The notes: a model not told the origin generated them from the letters alone. Shown: positions 45,062 to 57,687, numbered from the stretch's first letter. The stretch: 64,000 bases of DNA from Schizophyllum amplum (GCA_007026445.1 VDMD01000007.1:992001-1056000), one strand, 5' to 3'. A program made the numbers and translations.

Positions 45062-45960
45062 GACAGACAGCTGAGTCTTTAGATTTACTTGTTGCGCTTA
45101 TAACGATGATCCAAATGTGAGAAGGAGTGCAAAGAGGCCGACAGTGATGGAAGTTCGGGACAAGAGGCTGTGCCCGAAGCAAGTCCGAACCAAGAAGTAT
45201 AGGCGTCTCCTATGAGGGATTCCCTACATGACATATTCAGTCTGTCTCTGGCCAGCGGAACGTCCTTCAACATGGTAAAAATCGGACTTCAGATATCAAA
45301 GGTGTGGCTTTACTGTGATTTGCGCACCAGGGATTACATACATAGCGGCCGACTTGCGTACTTAGTTTTGTGCTGTTAAGGCTGAGCGAGACGACCCCTA
45401 ATATCACCTCCTCACGTCCTTACTTGTGCCATTGGCTTACCAAGAAGAGAAGAACAGGAAAGCGTCCAAGTCTGAATCAAGCCCGAGCTTCGTTTCACAG
45501 CCAATTTGGCGCGAGTCGGTTGCAGTATTCGACCAGTCCCTGTATACAGGCTCTGGTACAGCATAGAAGCGTGGCGAGCTCGGAGCATCTCCTTTTTGGT
45601 ACTCGTGCATGCTATCATTACTACTAGCCGAGCACGGCGGACAAAGTCAAGTCAAAGGCGTCCTGAGCTGGCATATCCGTCGATCCAAGAGTATATAGTG
45701 AGCTGGCGCTTCGTTGTGCTTGCAGAGCGAGCAAGTTCGCAGAAAACCAAACTTGTTCAAACTTAAAGTCGACTTGCTTTATTTGGCTTTGTGTGGCACA
45801 GAATACGCAGCCTTCGGACCAAGAGCCCGATGTGGCGCATACGTCTTCTTGTCCCACACCTTCAACAAGCACATCACCAATCCCTCAGCATCGGTCCTTA
45901 TCTCTCATAGAGCATAGTTGGGATATCTATACTTCCATTCTATAAGCTGGAAGCAGCGTC
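45062..45960. other. Intergenic region, no gene recognised
   Basis: Divergent promoter region upstream of the PalC-like gene. Short frames only. Confidence 0.4.
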
Positions 45961-45976
45961 TGCGCCATGCTTTGCC

Positions 45977-46668
45977 ATGAGTAGGAGCAGAATCGTCGTC
46001 AAGCCTCCGAAAGCAAGACTCCCGCCCGGGCCGCGCCATCTTGCGTTATATTGGAAGATGTGCCAGCCGGAATCAATTTTGTTCTGCAGTACGTCTCGGC
46101 CTGCGTACTGTATTCAACGATCTTTTCTTCTTTCTCGTCCTCTTCTCTTCGCCGTCTCGACCTCGTAGCCTCCGTATCGACTCGTATAGCGAATTCCTCA
46201 CTCTTGCGTCTTGCGTCACCTCGGTGGCTTCCGCTGTGACACTGAGGAGCGGCCACATTGAACCCGCCCATCTCCCGGCCATGATCCTTCACGCCTTCGA
46301 AACAATAACGGGGCTTTCCAATGACATGACAGAACATCGCGCACGGTACCTCTCGTAAGGATGCGGGCAAAGCTCGCACTCTACAGCACCGCTGATTCAG
46401 ACGCATAATAGAGGAGCTTCCGGCGGACGCCCGGTTGCAGACGGTGAGCTGCGACATAGATGCTTATTCCGCTGATTTAATTGAGAAAATTGTGCAGACG
46501 TGTGCGTTCCCCTTCGAACGCAGTTCCACCCTGCAGGACGCCAATCTAAACAGTACGGCAGCCCTTAAATTGACCGCACGCGCGAGTGGAAATATCGCAA
46601 GCCTCGCCCCGACAACAGACCGCTTCGTGACTCGTAAGCATTACGCTGGCGGAATAATATCCCTATAG
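45977..46668 (+). CDS. Possible hypothetical gene upstream of UbiA (fragmentary)
   Basis: Several stretches read like spliced protein: EPAHLPAMILHAFETITGLS and MTEHRARYLS, then after a 57-base intron EELPADARLQT, then after gtgagctgcgac...gtgcag TCAFPFERSSTLQDANLNST and ARASGNIASLAPTTDRF. The 5' part is unclear and the frame ends at 46668. No domain is recognised. It lies 170 bases before the UbiA gene and could be a separate small gene or a relic. Confidence 0.3.
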
Positions 46669-46801
46669 ACACCCGAGCGGTCAGATTCAGCATTGCTTGT
46701 TTTGATGCCCCTGCCAATGCACTAAACACTTCATTGCAGCATTGACAACCGCAGTGTTTCTGCGCGCATTACACTGATTTACCGGTCACCGAAGAGGCTA
46801 C

Positions 46802-46809
46802 GTATATAA
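46802..46809 (+). promoter_or_regulatory. TATA box of the UbiA-type gene
   Basis: TATATAAG (in acgtatataagaag) about 35 bases upstream of the ATG at 46840. Confidence 0.5.
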
Positions 46810-46839
46810 GAAGCGAACTGGCTTCGAGATAAGCTCAAA

Positions 46840-48048
46840 ATGTACGCCATCCGCAGGACGACGCATGGTGTGGCCAAATTCTCGCGAGAGACGGCAGAAA
46901 GCCTCTTGGAGGCCGCCTATACGCTGTATCTATTTTCTGAATCGAACATCGTCGGGGTTCTCTGTCCTGCGGTGCGTCCAACGCTATGGTTGTACTTTGT
47001 TCTCGACTGACGCAGGCTTCGCAGATCGCCATGGGAGTTGCCCTTGTCGGAATGCCCGATGCGGCGGCCTTCCTCGGGGGCTTCATATGGCTGGAGCTGC
47101 ATCTTCTGGCTTTCGAGGTATGCGCTCGCACGACAATGCTTAGATGCACTTGACCCGACCTTCTTCCATAGATCATGAACCAGGTATTCCGCCCGCTCCC
47201 TCGCTGCTGTGCCTCGCCTTACGCGGTTTGTCGTAGGTCACCGGAATTGAGGAGGACAAGATCTCGAAGCCCCATCGACCTATCCCTAGCGGACGCATCT
47301 CCCCATCCTCTGCAAGAGCACTGTATGTCTGCGTAGTGACCGCCGCACTCCTCATGAGCGCGCGCCACGGTATAGCTCCGTTGAGCATCGCCTACGTCCT
47401 GGCCATCACCGTCTACAACGAGGGCGGCCTCGCGCGGTTTTGGTTCCTCAAGTCTGCCCTCGGTGCGCTGGGCTATGTAACCTTCTGCTGGGGTACTGCG
47501 GTTTGCTTCGGTGCGTTTGTCATCGGCGCCGCATTCGCGCTGCTGACGGCCTCCCCGTAGGTAACGACGAGCCGCTGCCACGACGCGCGATATGGGCTAT
47601 CGCGTGCGAGGCGCTGATCTTCCTTACAACCGTGCGTCTCCCACGCTCATCGTCACTCAATTAACTGAAACGCACGACAGGGCCATGCGCAAGACTTCAG
47701 GGACCGTGATGGGGACAAGGCTATTGGTCGTCGGACGCTTGCCCTGCTTCTCCCACAGTCCTTTGCGCGGTGGTCGCTGAGCGCCCTGCTTTTGGCGTGG
47801 TCCACAGTCCTGTGGTGCTTCTGGGTTCCGCCGGTGGCATGCATCATAATTGTTTACGGTCTCGCGGGCGCCACAGCAACATCCTTCTTGGTGGATTACT
47901 CGCAAGACGCTGACCAGCGGTCGTATGGCTTGTATAATGTACGTCGTCCATGAAGGCCAGTATCGAGATGCTCATAGAAATGCAGTTGTGGCTTGTGTCG
48001 TGCAACGTGCTTCCATTATTCGATCGTCTGAAAAACTACATCGCATAA
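46840..48048 (+). CDS. UbiA-family prenyltransferase-like membrane protein
   Basis: UbiA superfamily proteins are multi-span membrane enzymes that join a polyprenyl chain to an acceptor ring, or act as class-I terpene cyclases. The first Asp-rich motif appears as NQVTGIEEDKISKPHRPIPS (the N/DxxxD box followed by the conserved KPxRP-PSG). The second appears as GHAQDFRDRDGDKAIGRRTL. Membrane segments are AALLMSARHGIAPLSIAYVL, ALGYVTFCWGTAVCFG, IWAIACEALIFLTT and LSALLLAWSTVLWCFWV. Seven exons with 45-55-base introns give about 300 residues. The last exon is LWLVSCNVLPLFDRLKNYIA, and the stop is at 48048. The first motif has Asn where many members have Asp. No clear biosynthetic cluster surrounds it, so the substrate is unknown. 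Confidence 0.8.
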
Positions 48049-49880
48049 CTGATAGACGGAGGTGAACTGCATGGAGTCCTGTCGCAGTCGAACTGCGCAC
48101 GCTCTGTTGTCCTCAGTGCCAGCGCCGGTCGCCAGCAGGAGCTAGAGTAGATACATGGAGGTTAGGGCACATACTTAGACATGGAACGTGTGCGACACAC
48201 ATTGCTGTAATTACTGATGTACATACTTGCTTAGACGGGCTGGGCTCAGCGTGGCATTGATGAGAGCCACGCGATTCGCGAGCAAACAATATTTGGTTCC
48301 GAGCCCATGTCAATAGTGCCAAACAAACAGACCGTTGCCTCTTGCCTCCCCCCATCTCGAACCTCAGCGGAGATGTCCTCAAATCTACCCCCAGATCTCT
48401 CATAATTCAGGGAACTATCAGGCGACTCTCCAAGGGACTAGAATCCGCGCTATCATAATCGCTTGTCGACCACTGCAGAACTTGCATTATTTCTAGACGA
48501 CTTGATCCTCCCTGACGTTCACGTCGTGTGCAAGGCCCAAGATATCCAACGTGCCCCAGAAGCGCTTACTATACCCGGAAGGATCACCATTCATGTTGTC
48601 GAATCCGGCGGCGCGTCCCTACGCCAACTCGTTCTGGTGGCACAGCCGCGTGCAGGTGCACATAAGACCTTCTGTGCACCCAACGATCCCTCTGACTGGA
48701 ATTCGCAGGCCGGACAATACCTGTGGACTGATATATGCCGCTTACTGGCCATTTGACCGGATATATGCGCTCCTGTAGGCGCATACACCCAGCTCCGCTT
48801 GCCTCTACCCCCCGACTACGCTTCGTCAACAACTACTGCCAATGAAGGGACCGCCTCTGTCTAGCTGGCTCGCTACGCGCGCGAGCTCTGAGACTTCGAC
48901 GGCGACTTCACCGATCGGAAGATTAACGCATCTCACTACTTGGCTGTCCACTCTCTTCGAACCTAGGCTGGCGCGACATGATCTCTTCTGGCCGGTCTCA
49001 ACGTCTATTGCTTCATGGGCTACACATCTTTGACCGCCTTCTGTAGATCAACGCTCCGTCCAAGAGCTGAAATTCCAGGCGTCAATCCTCAACTGATCTG
49101 GTCCCACATATCGTCAACTCCCTCGTGCTTGCTACCTCTCTTTCTTCTTCACTTCATCTGGGACACAATTCAGTCGATGGTCTACGCGCTTCCGCCTTTC
49201 TAATTCTACCTAACTCTACCTCTGTCCTTCCTCCTCTCGAGCCTCAGCAACGCCCTTCATCCTGTGATCGTGTCAACACCTAAGTTGCCTAGACCCACAA
49301 TATGGATCATTGTTTTACAACTACATCTTTTATTTTCCGTCGCCCTTCTGTCATTCATCAAATTCATGCGACGGGCCAATACTATACTTACTAGTTGTTC
49401 AGGCTTTCACATCCAGTCATTCTAATTTCTGCCCCGTCACCCCTCTCTGATATTCAATGCACTCATCCGTGGATATTCGGGACGGGAGCTAGGCGGAACC
49501 AACTTTCCCTCGATCCACCGTACACGGAACCTCCTCGCAAAGTCCGGACGATAGGGGTCACCCCCGCAGCCGCCGCGGCGCGTCCAGCGATGGTGGTGTG
49601 CCGAGATGCCGCCTCGCAGCTGTGAAGAGTCAAGCACGCGCTAGTAGATCTGCTGGGCTATGCCATCGCTATACTGTGCGTCCCTCGCAGTCAGCTTGTT
49701 ATCGATGGGTGTCCCGACTCACCGTCGACTCACAGTGAGTGAGCGGTGAGTCAGACAAGGGCGTGGGAGTTGCGACTGCGTCACCTGGGGGCATGTGGCG
49801 GTCGCGCTTTGACCGCATGGCTGCTGTCGCGAGCAGCTACATAGCAGCAGGTCAGTAAGCGCTGTGGACGCGCGAAGGCG
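48049..49880. other. Gene-poor region between UbiA and ATG13
   Basis: A 97-codon plus frame at 48463-48756 and an overlapping 75-codon frame at 48551-48778 are the longest signals. Neither shows a family motif. The last 200 bases contain clustered GTGAG/CTCAC words and a TGAGTCA site (49749-49756). Confidence 0.4.
49749..49756. promoter_or_regulatory. TGAGTCA bZIP-type site upstream of ATG13
   Basis: The sequence ggtgagtcagac contains the palindromic Gcn4/AP-1 core about 130 bases before the ATG at 49881. Function is inferred only from the motif. Confidence 0.3.
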
Positions 49881-52335
49881 ATGTCCAATGAGCAGCAGAA
49901 GACGGACCAGATAGCGGCGCACCTCTACACGAAGCTCGCCCACGTCGTGAATCATGGACGCGCGACGGACAGCCGCGCAGGGAAGACGGACAAGTGGGTG
50001 CGTGCCCCGCAGTGTTGCATGTGCTGCAGCGTCCGCCCGCTGACTCTCGCCTCCAGTTCAATCTCGAGCTCCCAGACTCGGAGGTTCTCTCGCGCGAGGA
50101 CCGCGAACGCTACAAAGCCGTATCCATCCCCCCACACCCGCCGCCACTCGAGCTCCAAGTCTTGTTATCCGTACCGCCAGCGCCTAACCAGGCGCTTGTC
50201 TATGCGGCGGCTGATGCCCCGCGTCTACGCGTCGAACCAGCGCCGCGAGCTGTTGTTCTCGAATCCTGGGCGCTCACCTTCATCTCTCGCGGCGAGCTCG
50301 ATCCCGACCTCCCAGCCGCTACCACGTACAAGCACGGTATCTCGCTCTTCCGCAGCGTGTTCTCGCTCCTGCGCCTGCTGCCTGTGTGGCGCCTTTGCAA
50401 GCGGCTGCGCCGGCGAGGCAATGGGCTCGGTATCCAGCTGCGCGTGAAACCCCCTGGGGCCGAAGCACCTGGTATGAGCGCCAGCGGCGCGTGGGATGGC
50501 ATCATGGGCTTGCGTGCGTGCCCCGTTCTGTAAGCTGCGCATATCGCTGACATTCCTGCACAGACATGCCCCCATCCCCAGGCTCTGCGCCCTTGCCAAC
50601 GTCAACGCACACGTTCGCCCCGATCCCTCATGCCGCTGGCCTATTCTCGCTCTCCGTGAACTATCTTTCCGCCCCGGACTTCTCGCTTGAATCGCTCGAG
50701 AGCCTCTTGTCATCCCGCTTCCTTTCCGAAGGCCCGGACTTCGTACCCACGCTTCGCAAGAATCAGCAGCGCGATAGCGTCGTCGGTTCGTCAGGCTCGC
50801 TGGCCCTAGGCTCCACGCGCGCGCCACTTGCCAGATCGCCGCCGCGCGACATCCCACTCTCCGGACGCTCCCCTCCCCACACAAGCAGCCCGCTTGCTCG
50901 ATCCCCGCCGCGACAGTCTGTACCCTTACCTCGCTCACGCACAAGCTCACTTGCGTCTGGGTCCGCATCCGTGCGCTCGCATGCGCTGGACCCACCGTCG
51001 CTTGCATCGCGCCTGCGTCGCGAGAGCAGCACCCGGCGCACGGCACCAGAACCTTCTATCATAACACGCGGAGCGACCGCGCCTGGTCCAGACTTGCCCT
51101 CATCGCCTATGAACATCGCGTCGCCGGCGCGCCCGAGCATCAACCCTTTCAAGACTGGCACTGTCAGTGGGAGCCTCGGCGGCGTCGCCGGAAGTCTCGG
51201 TGGGGTCGCGGGAAGCCTCGGCAATTCACCCGGCTTGTCATCCCGTCGACAGCAGGCGCCGTCGTCGACCAAACCCTTTCCGCCGGCGCAGTTCCCACCG
51301 TCGCCAAGCGCCTCGACCCGCGGGCCACCCAGTCCTTCACTGCGTGGTCCGTCAAGCCCGCTGCCTAGCCCGTCATTGCGCGCCGCTCCAAGCCCGCCCG
51401 GAAGTCGCCCCGCATCCCCGCTCGAACGCGAACGTCGCACATCGGAACTAGGCGCGCCCGACGCCCGGCCTGTGGCTACGCGCAAGCGCTACTCAAGCTC
51501 CTTCGGACACCGATACGAAGCCGCTGGGAGCGTAGGCAGCGGCCGCGGCGTGGGCATTCCTAGTAGCTTTGGGAGCGGTCGCCCAGGAAGCATGGGCAGC
51601 GGGCAGCCTGGGAGCGCAGGAAGTGGCCCAGGACGCCCAGGAAGCATGGGTAGCGGTCCTGGGCGTCCGGGCAGCTACAGCAGCGGCCCGGGAGCCAGTC
51701 GACCAGGGAGCGTGGGTAGCGCGGCGCAGGTGCCCGGGCCATCGCAGGCGCCGGCGCTGCCCGCCCCCGGCTCGTCGTTCCTCAGCACTGCGACGGACGA
51801 CGACGATATCTCAGCGTTCGTGCAAGACATTGACCGCAGGAAGCCGCTGCACGCGCGGCGACCACCAGCGAGGTCCCCTGACGAGCCGCAGGGCGACGAC
51901 CGCGAGCGGCGTCCGGTACCATCCGAGCGACGTCCGCTAGGGGAGGAACGCACACTGACACCAAGGGATGTGGGCCGCGCTGCACGTCCGCCTGCGCAGC
52001 CCGCTCCGTCGCAGCCGCCCGATGATGCCCCCGCCCTGGCACAGTCACCGCCCGGGCGTGTCCTTGCGACGGAGGACGAAGTGGACGCGCGACTGCGCGC
52101 CATGAACGACCAGTTCATGGAAAGCATGCGCGGCTTGGGCGGCCGGGGTCGTGGTACCGGTGGAAGTAGGGCGGCCAGCGCCGGAGGCAGCGGCGCAGCA
52201 AGCCGACTTGCTGATGAGGGCGGGACAGGCAGTCAAGGATCAGAGGAAGTCATCGGGCGACTCGAGCTTGAAGGGCAGGGCGAGGGCGGATCGGGAGGCG
52301 CACTTGGCTTCCGGCGTGGGGGTGCGCGGCGGTAG
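49881..52335 (+). CDS. ATG13: Autophagy protein 13
   Basis: Regulatory subunit of the Atg1 kinase complex that starts autophagosome formation under TORC1 control. The ATG at 49881 gives SNEQQKTDQIAAHLYTKLAH. A 56-base intron after KTDKW joins FNLELPDSEVL. Exon 2 carries the HORMA domain with LESWALTF, TYKHGISLFRSVFSLLRLLP and VWRLCKRLRR. A 92-base intron leads to a single long exon that begins with LFSLSVNYLSAPDFSLESLE, the conserved end of the domain with the serine-rich LLSSRF. The remaining 500 residues are disordered, rich in Ser, Pro, Gly and Arg, with GSM/GS-type GSGRPGSMGSG repeats (about 51590-51720). This is where TORC1/PKA phosphorylation occurs in yeast. Total length about 770 residues, typical of basidiomycete Atg13. 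Confidence 0.9.
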
Positions 52336-52889
52336 GAGTGATTCTTTTGTAATGACTTTGGACCATGACTCTATGTACTTATGTGTATATCTGTGCCTTC
52401 TCGACTCTTTCGCGTCTCTTCATCAATCGTACATATTCATTGTGTCTCAGTGCCTGTATACGCTACACATATACATACGCGCCACATACTTTCATGTCTC
52501 TTCTCATCGCTTGCTATCTATGACTGGGTTAGATGACTGATTTTATATATCTGTAGCATTTTGAATCGAATGGTTTACGCCAATGCGTCTGTGAATAAAT
52601 GCGAAAGTGGGAGAAACGAACGAGATGAGTCACTGAGTGACCAATGAGTGACGCACCATCACTGTTTACCACGTGGTGCCTTTCAACTTCAACTTCGACG
52701 TTGAACTTACCCCACGACCTTCCCCAGCTCCAAATCTGTCTCAGCCATCTCAAGCGAAGCCGTACATCATCCTATCTGCACCTCCCGCTTCCTTCTCTGA
52801 ACGTGCCCTCGAGAGGCTCGACAAGTAAGCGTCGCCGACAATACTACCAGCTGTGGCACGACTGCTGCGACAGCGGAGCACCACAGATA
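52336..52889. other. Intergenic region between ATG13 and the XLF/Nej1-like gene
   Basis: The first 250 bases are A/T-rich and fit a 3' untranslated region. A TGAGTCA lies at 52624-52630, followed by three TGAGTGA-like words. A frame reading FNFNFDVELTPRPSP occurs near 52680-52720 but lacks a start. Confidence 0.4.
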
Positions 52890-55551
52890 ATGGAAGAATT
52901 CACGGATGTGAGTCTATAGTAACTTGAGATGATCTGCCTTCTGAAGTCTGACGAGTCTATTATGAAGGATCGTGCAAAGCGCCTTTTAGGCAAGGAATGG
53001 TTATCAAAGACAGACGCGCAGACGTCTACGCCATATCTCATTGTACGTCCCTTCCTCATTCGTTCTGCGAGGATCGTTGCCCCTTTGCAATTGACGTACC
53101 TCTTCGCTCATCCTCCTCGCGGTCCTTGTATACCCATAACGTTGATCATGTTCACAGAAATTCACAACAGACCCGGCGGATTTGTCTTGTACCGTTATCA
53201 TCACGGATACCAAGAGTGTTTGGGCCGAAGGTAAGTATTTTCACCTCTTCAGGCTGTTTATGCTTAACCATGACTCTGCTTCAGTGTTGTTGAGTGCTCA
53301 ATTTGCACGGCGGTGGCGTCGATGCAACGCAAAGCCAACTTCCTCTGGACCCCTCGATGAGGCCGAAGAGGAATCGTGGCGAAAGGCTCGGCTCGAGCTC
53401 ATCAGTAGAACTCACTCGCTTGGAGCGTTTTCAGAGCTGTCCTTCGAAGTTGTTCCGACGCGTTACTCAGTAAGTGGCTGCCTTCCCGTCTGCCGCGATC
53501 TGGATGTCTTAACGCATACCTGACATCATTCAAGCTGCTTTGCAGTCATTATCCTGAAACGATAAAAGCTGACTTATATTCCTCAGGATTTAGCTGTTCG
53601 CATCGAGGCGGAATCTTTCATCTGGACCTGGGAAACCAATTTCGTCGGGCATCGCATGTCGGCGGACTTGCTCTCTCAACAACTCATATTCCCGCTTATC
53701 AGTGTCACCCATATCGCACTCGGCGGTCAAGAAAATGTCACAGACATGACTGACGGCAATTTGGAGAAGGTACGTTCGTAGTCACGCTCTCGTCCTCTTC
53801 TGCGTCTCGCTATACATGAATGAATGTGATCTGACTGTTCTACTTATTATCGTGCAGGCTATAGACAAGACTGCTCGCACAGCGCGTCGTACCCCAGACA
53901 CGTATATCCGGAACGCAATGGCCAAGCCTCGTGTCGCCACAAGCCTCCAGCGAATGAGCGCCATGTTCGGCTTCCTTCAGGATCCTCTCCGTGCGTATTT
54001 TACCACTCACGATGACACATACCCCGGGCCTCTTCCCGGCATGTTCTACCAATTCCTCTTCCGTCAAAATGCTCTGATGCTTTTGCCACATTTACACTTT
54101 TGGCTATAGCTTATCTATCCTTCGCATTGACCTTCCGTGCCCTTCGTATTGGCCCTTCGCGTTCTTTCTCTGATTTGTACTGATGGTTCTCCTTTATATC
54201 GCCCCGAACGACACTGCTATCTGGCCTGCACCGACGAATTGCCTCGAAAACAGCGCGCATTGCATCTAGCGCCGAAAAGCCGGACTTGAGCGCGCCGGAT
54301 GAGCCGCTGCGGAGTGGCAGGCATGACATATCACTGCGTGGACCTGCGTCTGGACTCGATGCATTGTCGCGAAAGCCATTGGCCTCACCTCCGCGCAGGG
54401 AGATGGTTTCACCTCCCCAGATAGAAGAACTTTCGCCTCCCCAAATAGAGGACCTTTCTCCTCCCCAGATAGAAGAGCTCTCGCCTCCTCAGCAGGAGAC
54501 GCCCTCGCCTCCTCAAGTGTCGTCTCCACCGCCACCGGCCAAGGTGTGTTTGTATGTCATTTAATGCGAGCGTCCTCGCTCAATGTCCGCGACTCGCTAT
54601 CTTGCTTCTCACTTGCTTCCTCACCTCATGGCCGCATATCCCACTCCACAGCGGTCGTTCGACTCCGCGCTTTTGACTCGCGTGCGATTTGGGCCACGCG
54701 CGAACGACTTGGGCTACTCGTGTCCGGATTGGCTTCCTCGCTCTGCTGCCCTGAAGGGGCTGGCCTCGATGCACGTTCAATGTGCTATACGCTACGTGCT
54801 TCTTCGCTCTGTCTCTCTGATTGGAATTGCGGACTTGGATGGGTGCCGAACATCGATATGACGCGATACCCTCTCATCATCCGCTCTCCCACCTCTCTAC
54901 TGATCCCGTCTATTTTGACTGGGAACGTCTGTAACTTTATGGAACTCGGTGGTTCTCGACACTCGCAAATTACTAGCCGTGTTCTTTTCCTTTCCATGGT
55001 CATCTGCCGCGCTGGAATGGTTTTCTTGAATTTGCTTCTAACTACGTTTGCTTTCGCAGAAGGCCCCACTCCCAGCAGCGGAGGACTCCGAGACAGAGTC
55101 ATCCACCGACGACGAAGCTCCCCCACCAAAGAAGGCTGTAGCCGGAAGCGGCAAAGGCAAGGGCATCGCACTTGAGCCGTCGCCCGATACCGCAGCGCGT
55201 CGAGTATCGCTTTCTCCGTCGCCCTCGCCGCCGCCATCCATGAAAGCGAGGCTCGCTGCCTCCTCCAAGCCTGCCTCTAGCTCTACGAAACCAGCAAGCA
55301 GCACGGAGCTCGCAAGTAGCGCGAAGCCTGCGAGCAGGGCCGCGACGGCGACCGCTTCCAAGCCAGCGAGCTCAGCGAAGAAGGCAGCGGGAAGCAAGCC
55401 GGTGAAGAAACTGCGGGTGGACAGTTCGGATTCGGACAGCTCTCCTCCACCTGCGAAACGTGCGCGCGCCGTCGAAAGCTCATCAAGCGATGATGATCAT
55501 CCACGCCGGGGGACTCGACAGCCCCTCAGGCGTGGCGGCAAGCGCTTTTGA
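52890..55551 (+). CDS. NEJ1: XLF/Nej1-type non-homologous end-joining factor
   Basis: Nej1/XLF works with Lif1/XRCC4 and DNA ligase IV to join double-strand breaks in the nucleus. The ATG at 52890 gives MEEFTD. Spliced exons then read AKRLLGKEWLSKTD, YLIKFTTDPADLSCTVIITD, TKSVWAEVLLSAQFARRW and, in the second half of the head domain, FIWTWETNFVGHRMSADLLS and QQLIFPLISV. These follow the XLF order W-L...K-F/V-T...DL..VWHE...FYW.F......LVSQHLI.PL. A helix follows and then a disordered tail with three SPPQIEEL-like repeats (54411-54485), acidic DSETESSTDDE and Ser/Lys-rich stretches. The very C-terminus PLRRGGKRF is basic and fits the Ku-binding motif position of XLF. Two introns in the tail part are long (about 54000-54258 and 54544-55059). 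About 480 residues, longer than yeast Nej1. Confidence 0.75.
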
Positions 55552-57019
55552 GTATGTGAATTGCAGAGGCGGGACAGGAGACCGGTGCTGTGGGAAGTCG
55601 AAGAAGATTAATGTTTAACTGTACGAGACTATTTTTTTTGCTTGAAGTCGCCGACTCATCCACTCCTTTACAGGTAGTTAGCAGATGCTTATGCCAATGT
55701 TATATGGCCTGCCACTCGGCGCCGCGAATGCGCTGTGTGCCCATGCCACAAAATGACGCAGCGGCGTTTCTAGCTAGTTCATCACTCGCCCTCTTTTGGC
55801 GCAAGTGCCGCAGACGAATTGCAGGGCTTTGTGAGGCTGAGACTAAAGTCGACGGCCGCCTGACATGACCGCAAGATACCGGACACCAGTCACCGACAAT
55901 CAACCCCCAGCGCTCACCTGACCGTGCGGTTGGGTCTCTCCCGCTTTGCGTGCCTGAGCCACGTCCTTCGTCTCGGTGCCAGTGAGCGCATTCTCCGGCG
56001 CGAACGCGCGAGCGAGCGACATCTTGAAAGGTCGCGTGGGGGTTATTGAGATCGCGCGAGCGGCCTACAACGCCGCACGTGCGGCTTGCGAGGTCGCGTG
56101 GGCGGGCGAAGCTCTATGAGCAACCGCGTCTGCGTCATGTATGTCGAACGGACAGGTTCCTGGTGAGCTCCCTATTCATTGTCCTGCCTTCGATGACTAC
56201 TAGTACTGGCCCGCAGATCCGTGAGAGCGACGGGCTTGGACCTCCTCCCCGCCTTCGTCCCCGCGTGGAGGTGGAGAACCTCTTCGTGGTACCTGCAAGC
56301 TGACGATGCTGGCGCATTGACCGGCGCCTCTTCGCCCACTCAGATGCTCCTCACGCGAACGCCCGATTCTTTGGACCAGCAGGCCTGACTCTTTTCGATC
56401 CGTTTGAACGATGCCATACGGCCGACTATACGACGTCGCATAGCATCACATTTCAAGCTGCTGTTGTTACACAATGGGTCAGAAGGATACGCGTAGTACG
56501 GTCACAATCGGACCAGACAATGATAAGGGACCGCGAAGTGCGCAAGCGGGACGGCGCGAGCTGTGCGGAGGGTACGGTACGAGCTTCACAAATGGTACGG
56601 TGCGAGCGGTACGAAGTGAACAATGTCCAGCTTGCCTCCCTGCATAGATGCTGTCCACTATATGATGAGACTTTTCTCCAACCGATGCGGATGATGCCGC
56701 GCTCGACATCTCTCCACCCCTCGTCGCTTCTCTCTGTTGCTCCCAGCTCAATGCTATCTTCCCCGCACAGGCTCTCGCGCGCGCCTGTCGAATTCGCGGT
56801 GACGGCAGTCGTCGCAAGCGAAGCGAAACCGATTGCGCGCCTTGCGGATTTCGATATATTGCTGAGGGTGGGGGATGTTAGGACATTGGATGAGTGGTCG
56901 TTAGGGCATGACTGAGTGGGCTTGACGGCGCTGATGAGTAAACGCAAAGGCAGTGGCGAGAGACAGCAAGGAGGGAGGGAAGCGCTGAAGTGAGGCGAAC
57001 AAGGACGCCCCAAAAACAA
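55552..57019. other. Gene-poor region, nothing firm
   Basis: No exon chain or family motif was seen. A simple array of gtacggt(a/g)cgag-like words lies at 56570-56625. A 188-codon minus frame (56453-57019) is present but looks compositionally random. Confidence 0.4.
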
Positions 57020-57530
57020 TTACAAAAATGAGATCCCACGCACGTCACGGCAGCCACAATTTGGATGCGTGTGTCGATGCAGACTGCTATGCAAGCAGAG
57101 CGGATTTTCGCAGTCGATGGTCCCGGGTACGTTGTAAAGCATGTAGAAACACTGGAAGATCATTATTAGCGTCAGCGGAAAGAAGCAGACGGAGGCGAGG
57201 GGCAGAAGGCGAGTCGCAAGGAAACCCAGAGCGACAACTGTTGATGAGAACGACAAGAGAGCATTTACGACCTCGTGGTTTTGGTACCGCTGCGGGACGA
57301 AGACACACCTTGCACTCTTCGTAAATATCTCCTACACTGCAAGACATGAGCTTGATTGGGTACTGGCAGGAGCGAAGGTCACCTACGTCTGACGGTAACA
57401 CATCCCCGGCCGATGATAGAAGCTGTTGATGGTACCGTAGCGCGCGAGCCGTCCAGTCCCGGTAAACAAGCCAACAGAGCTGGGCTGACGAGTGGAAGAT
57501 TTCGGGAACAGCGGCAGGAGAGAAAGACAC
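57020..57530 (-). CDS. Possible small membrane protein
   Basis: Two minus-strand exons join through a 46-base intron (gtaggagatatt...cccgcag). The first reads LCWLVYRDWTARALRYHQQL and GDLRSCQYPIKLMSCS. The second reads RYQNHEVVNALLSFSSTVVA, followed by one or two membrane spans (LGFLATRLLPLASVCFFPLT, LIMIFQCFYMLYNV), and ends at 57020 after a His/Cys-rich tail. The start is not resolved; an upstream exon is likely. No known family. It is included because the hydrophobic pattern and the splice signals agree. Confidence 0.35.
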
Positions 57531-57687
57531 GAAGAGAGTATAGAAGAAGCGCAGACGCAGAGGTTATAGACAGCACAAGTTAATGAGACCAGGAAGAAGG
57601 CAGCAGGACGCGCGGTACCGACCTCCGGTGCTGGACCGCGAGTGTTTATATGCGCGGAGCGTGAGAGGCTACTATCGATGCGCCACG

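Noticed and set aside
48463..48778. 97- and 75-codon overlapping plus frames
   Set aside because: Neither shows family motifs or a convincing exon chain, so they were left as intergenic.
50225..51485. Minus-strand frames of 240-273 codons opposite ATG13
   Set aside because: Antisense to the low-complexity Ser/Pro exon of ATG13, where any GC-rich codon bias opens the opposite strand.
56453..57019. 188-codon minus-strand frame
   Set aside because: No motif, no supporting splice sites, and part of it covers a simple gtacggt repeat.
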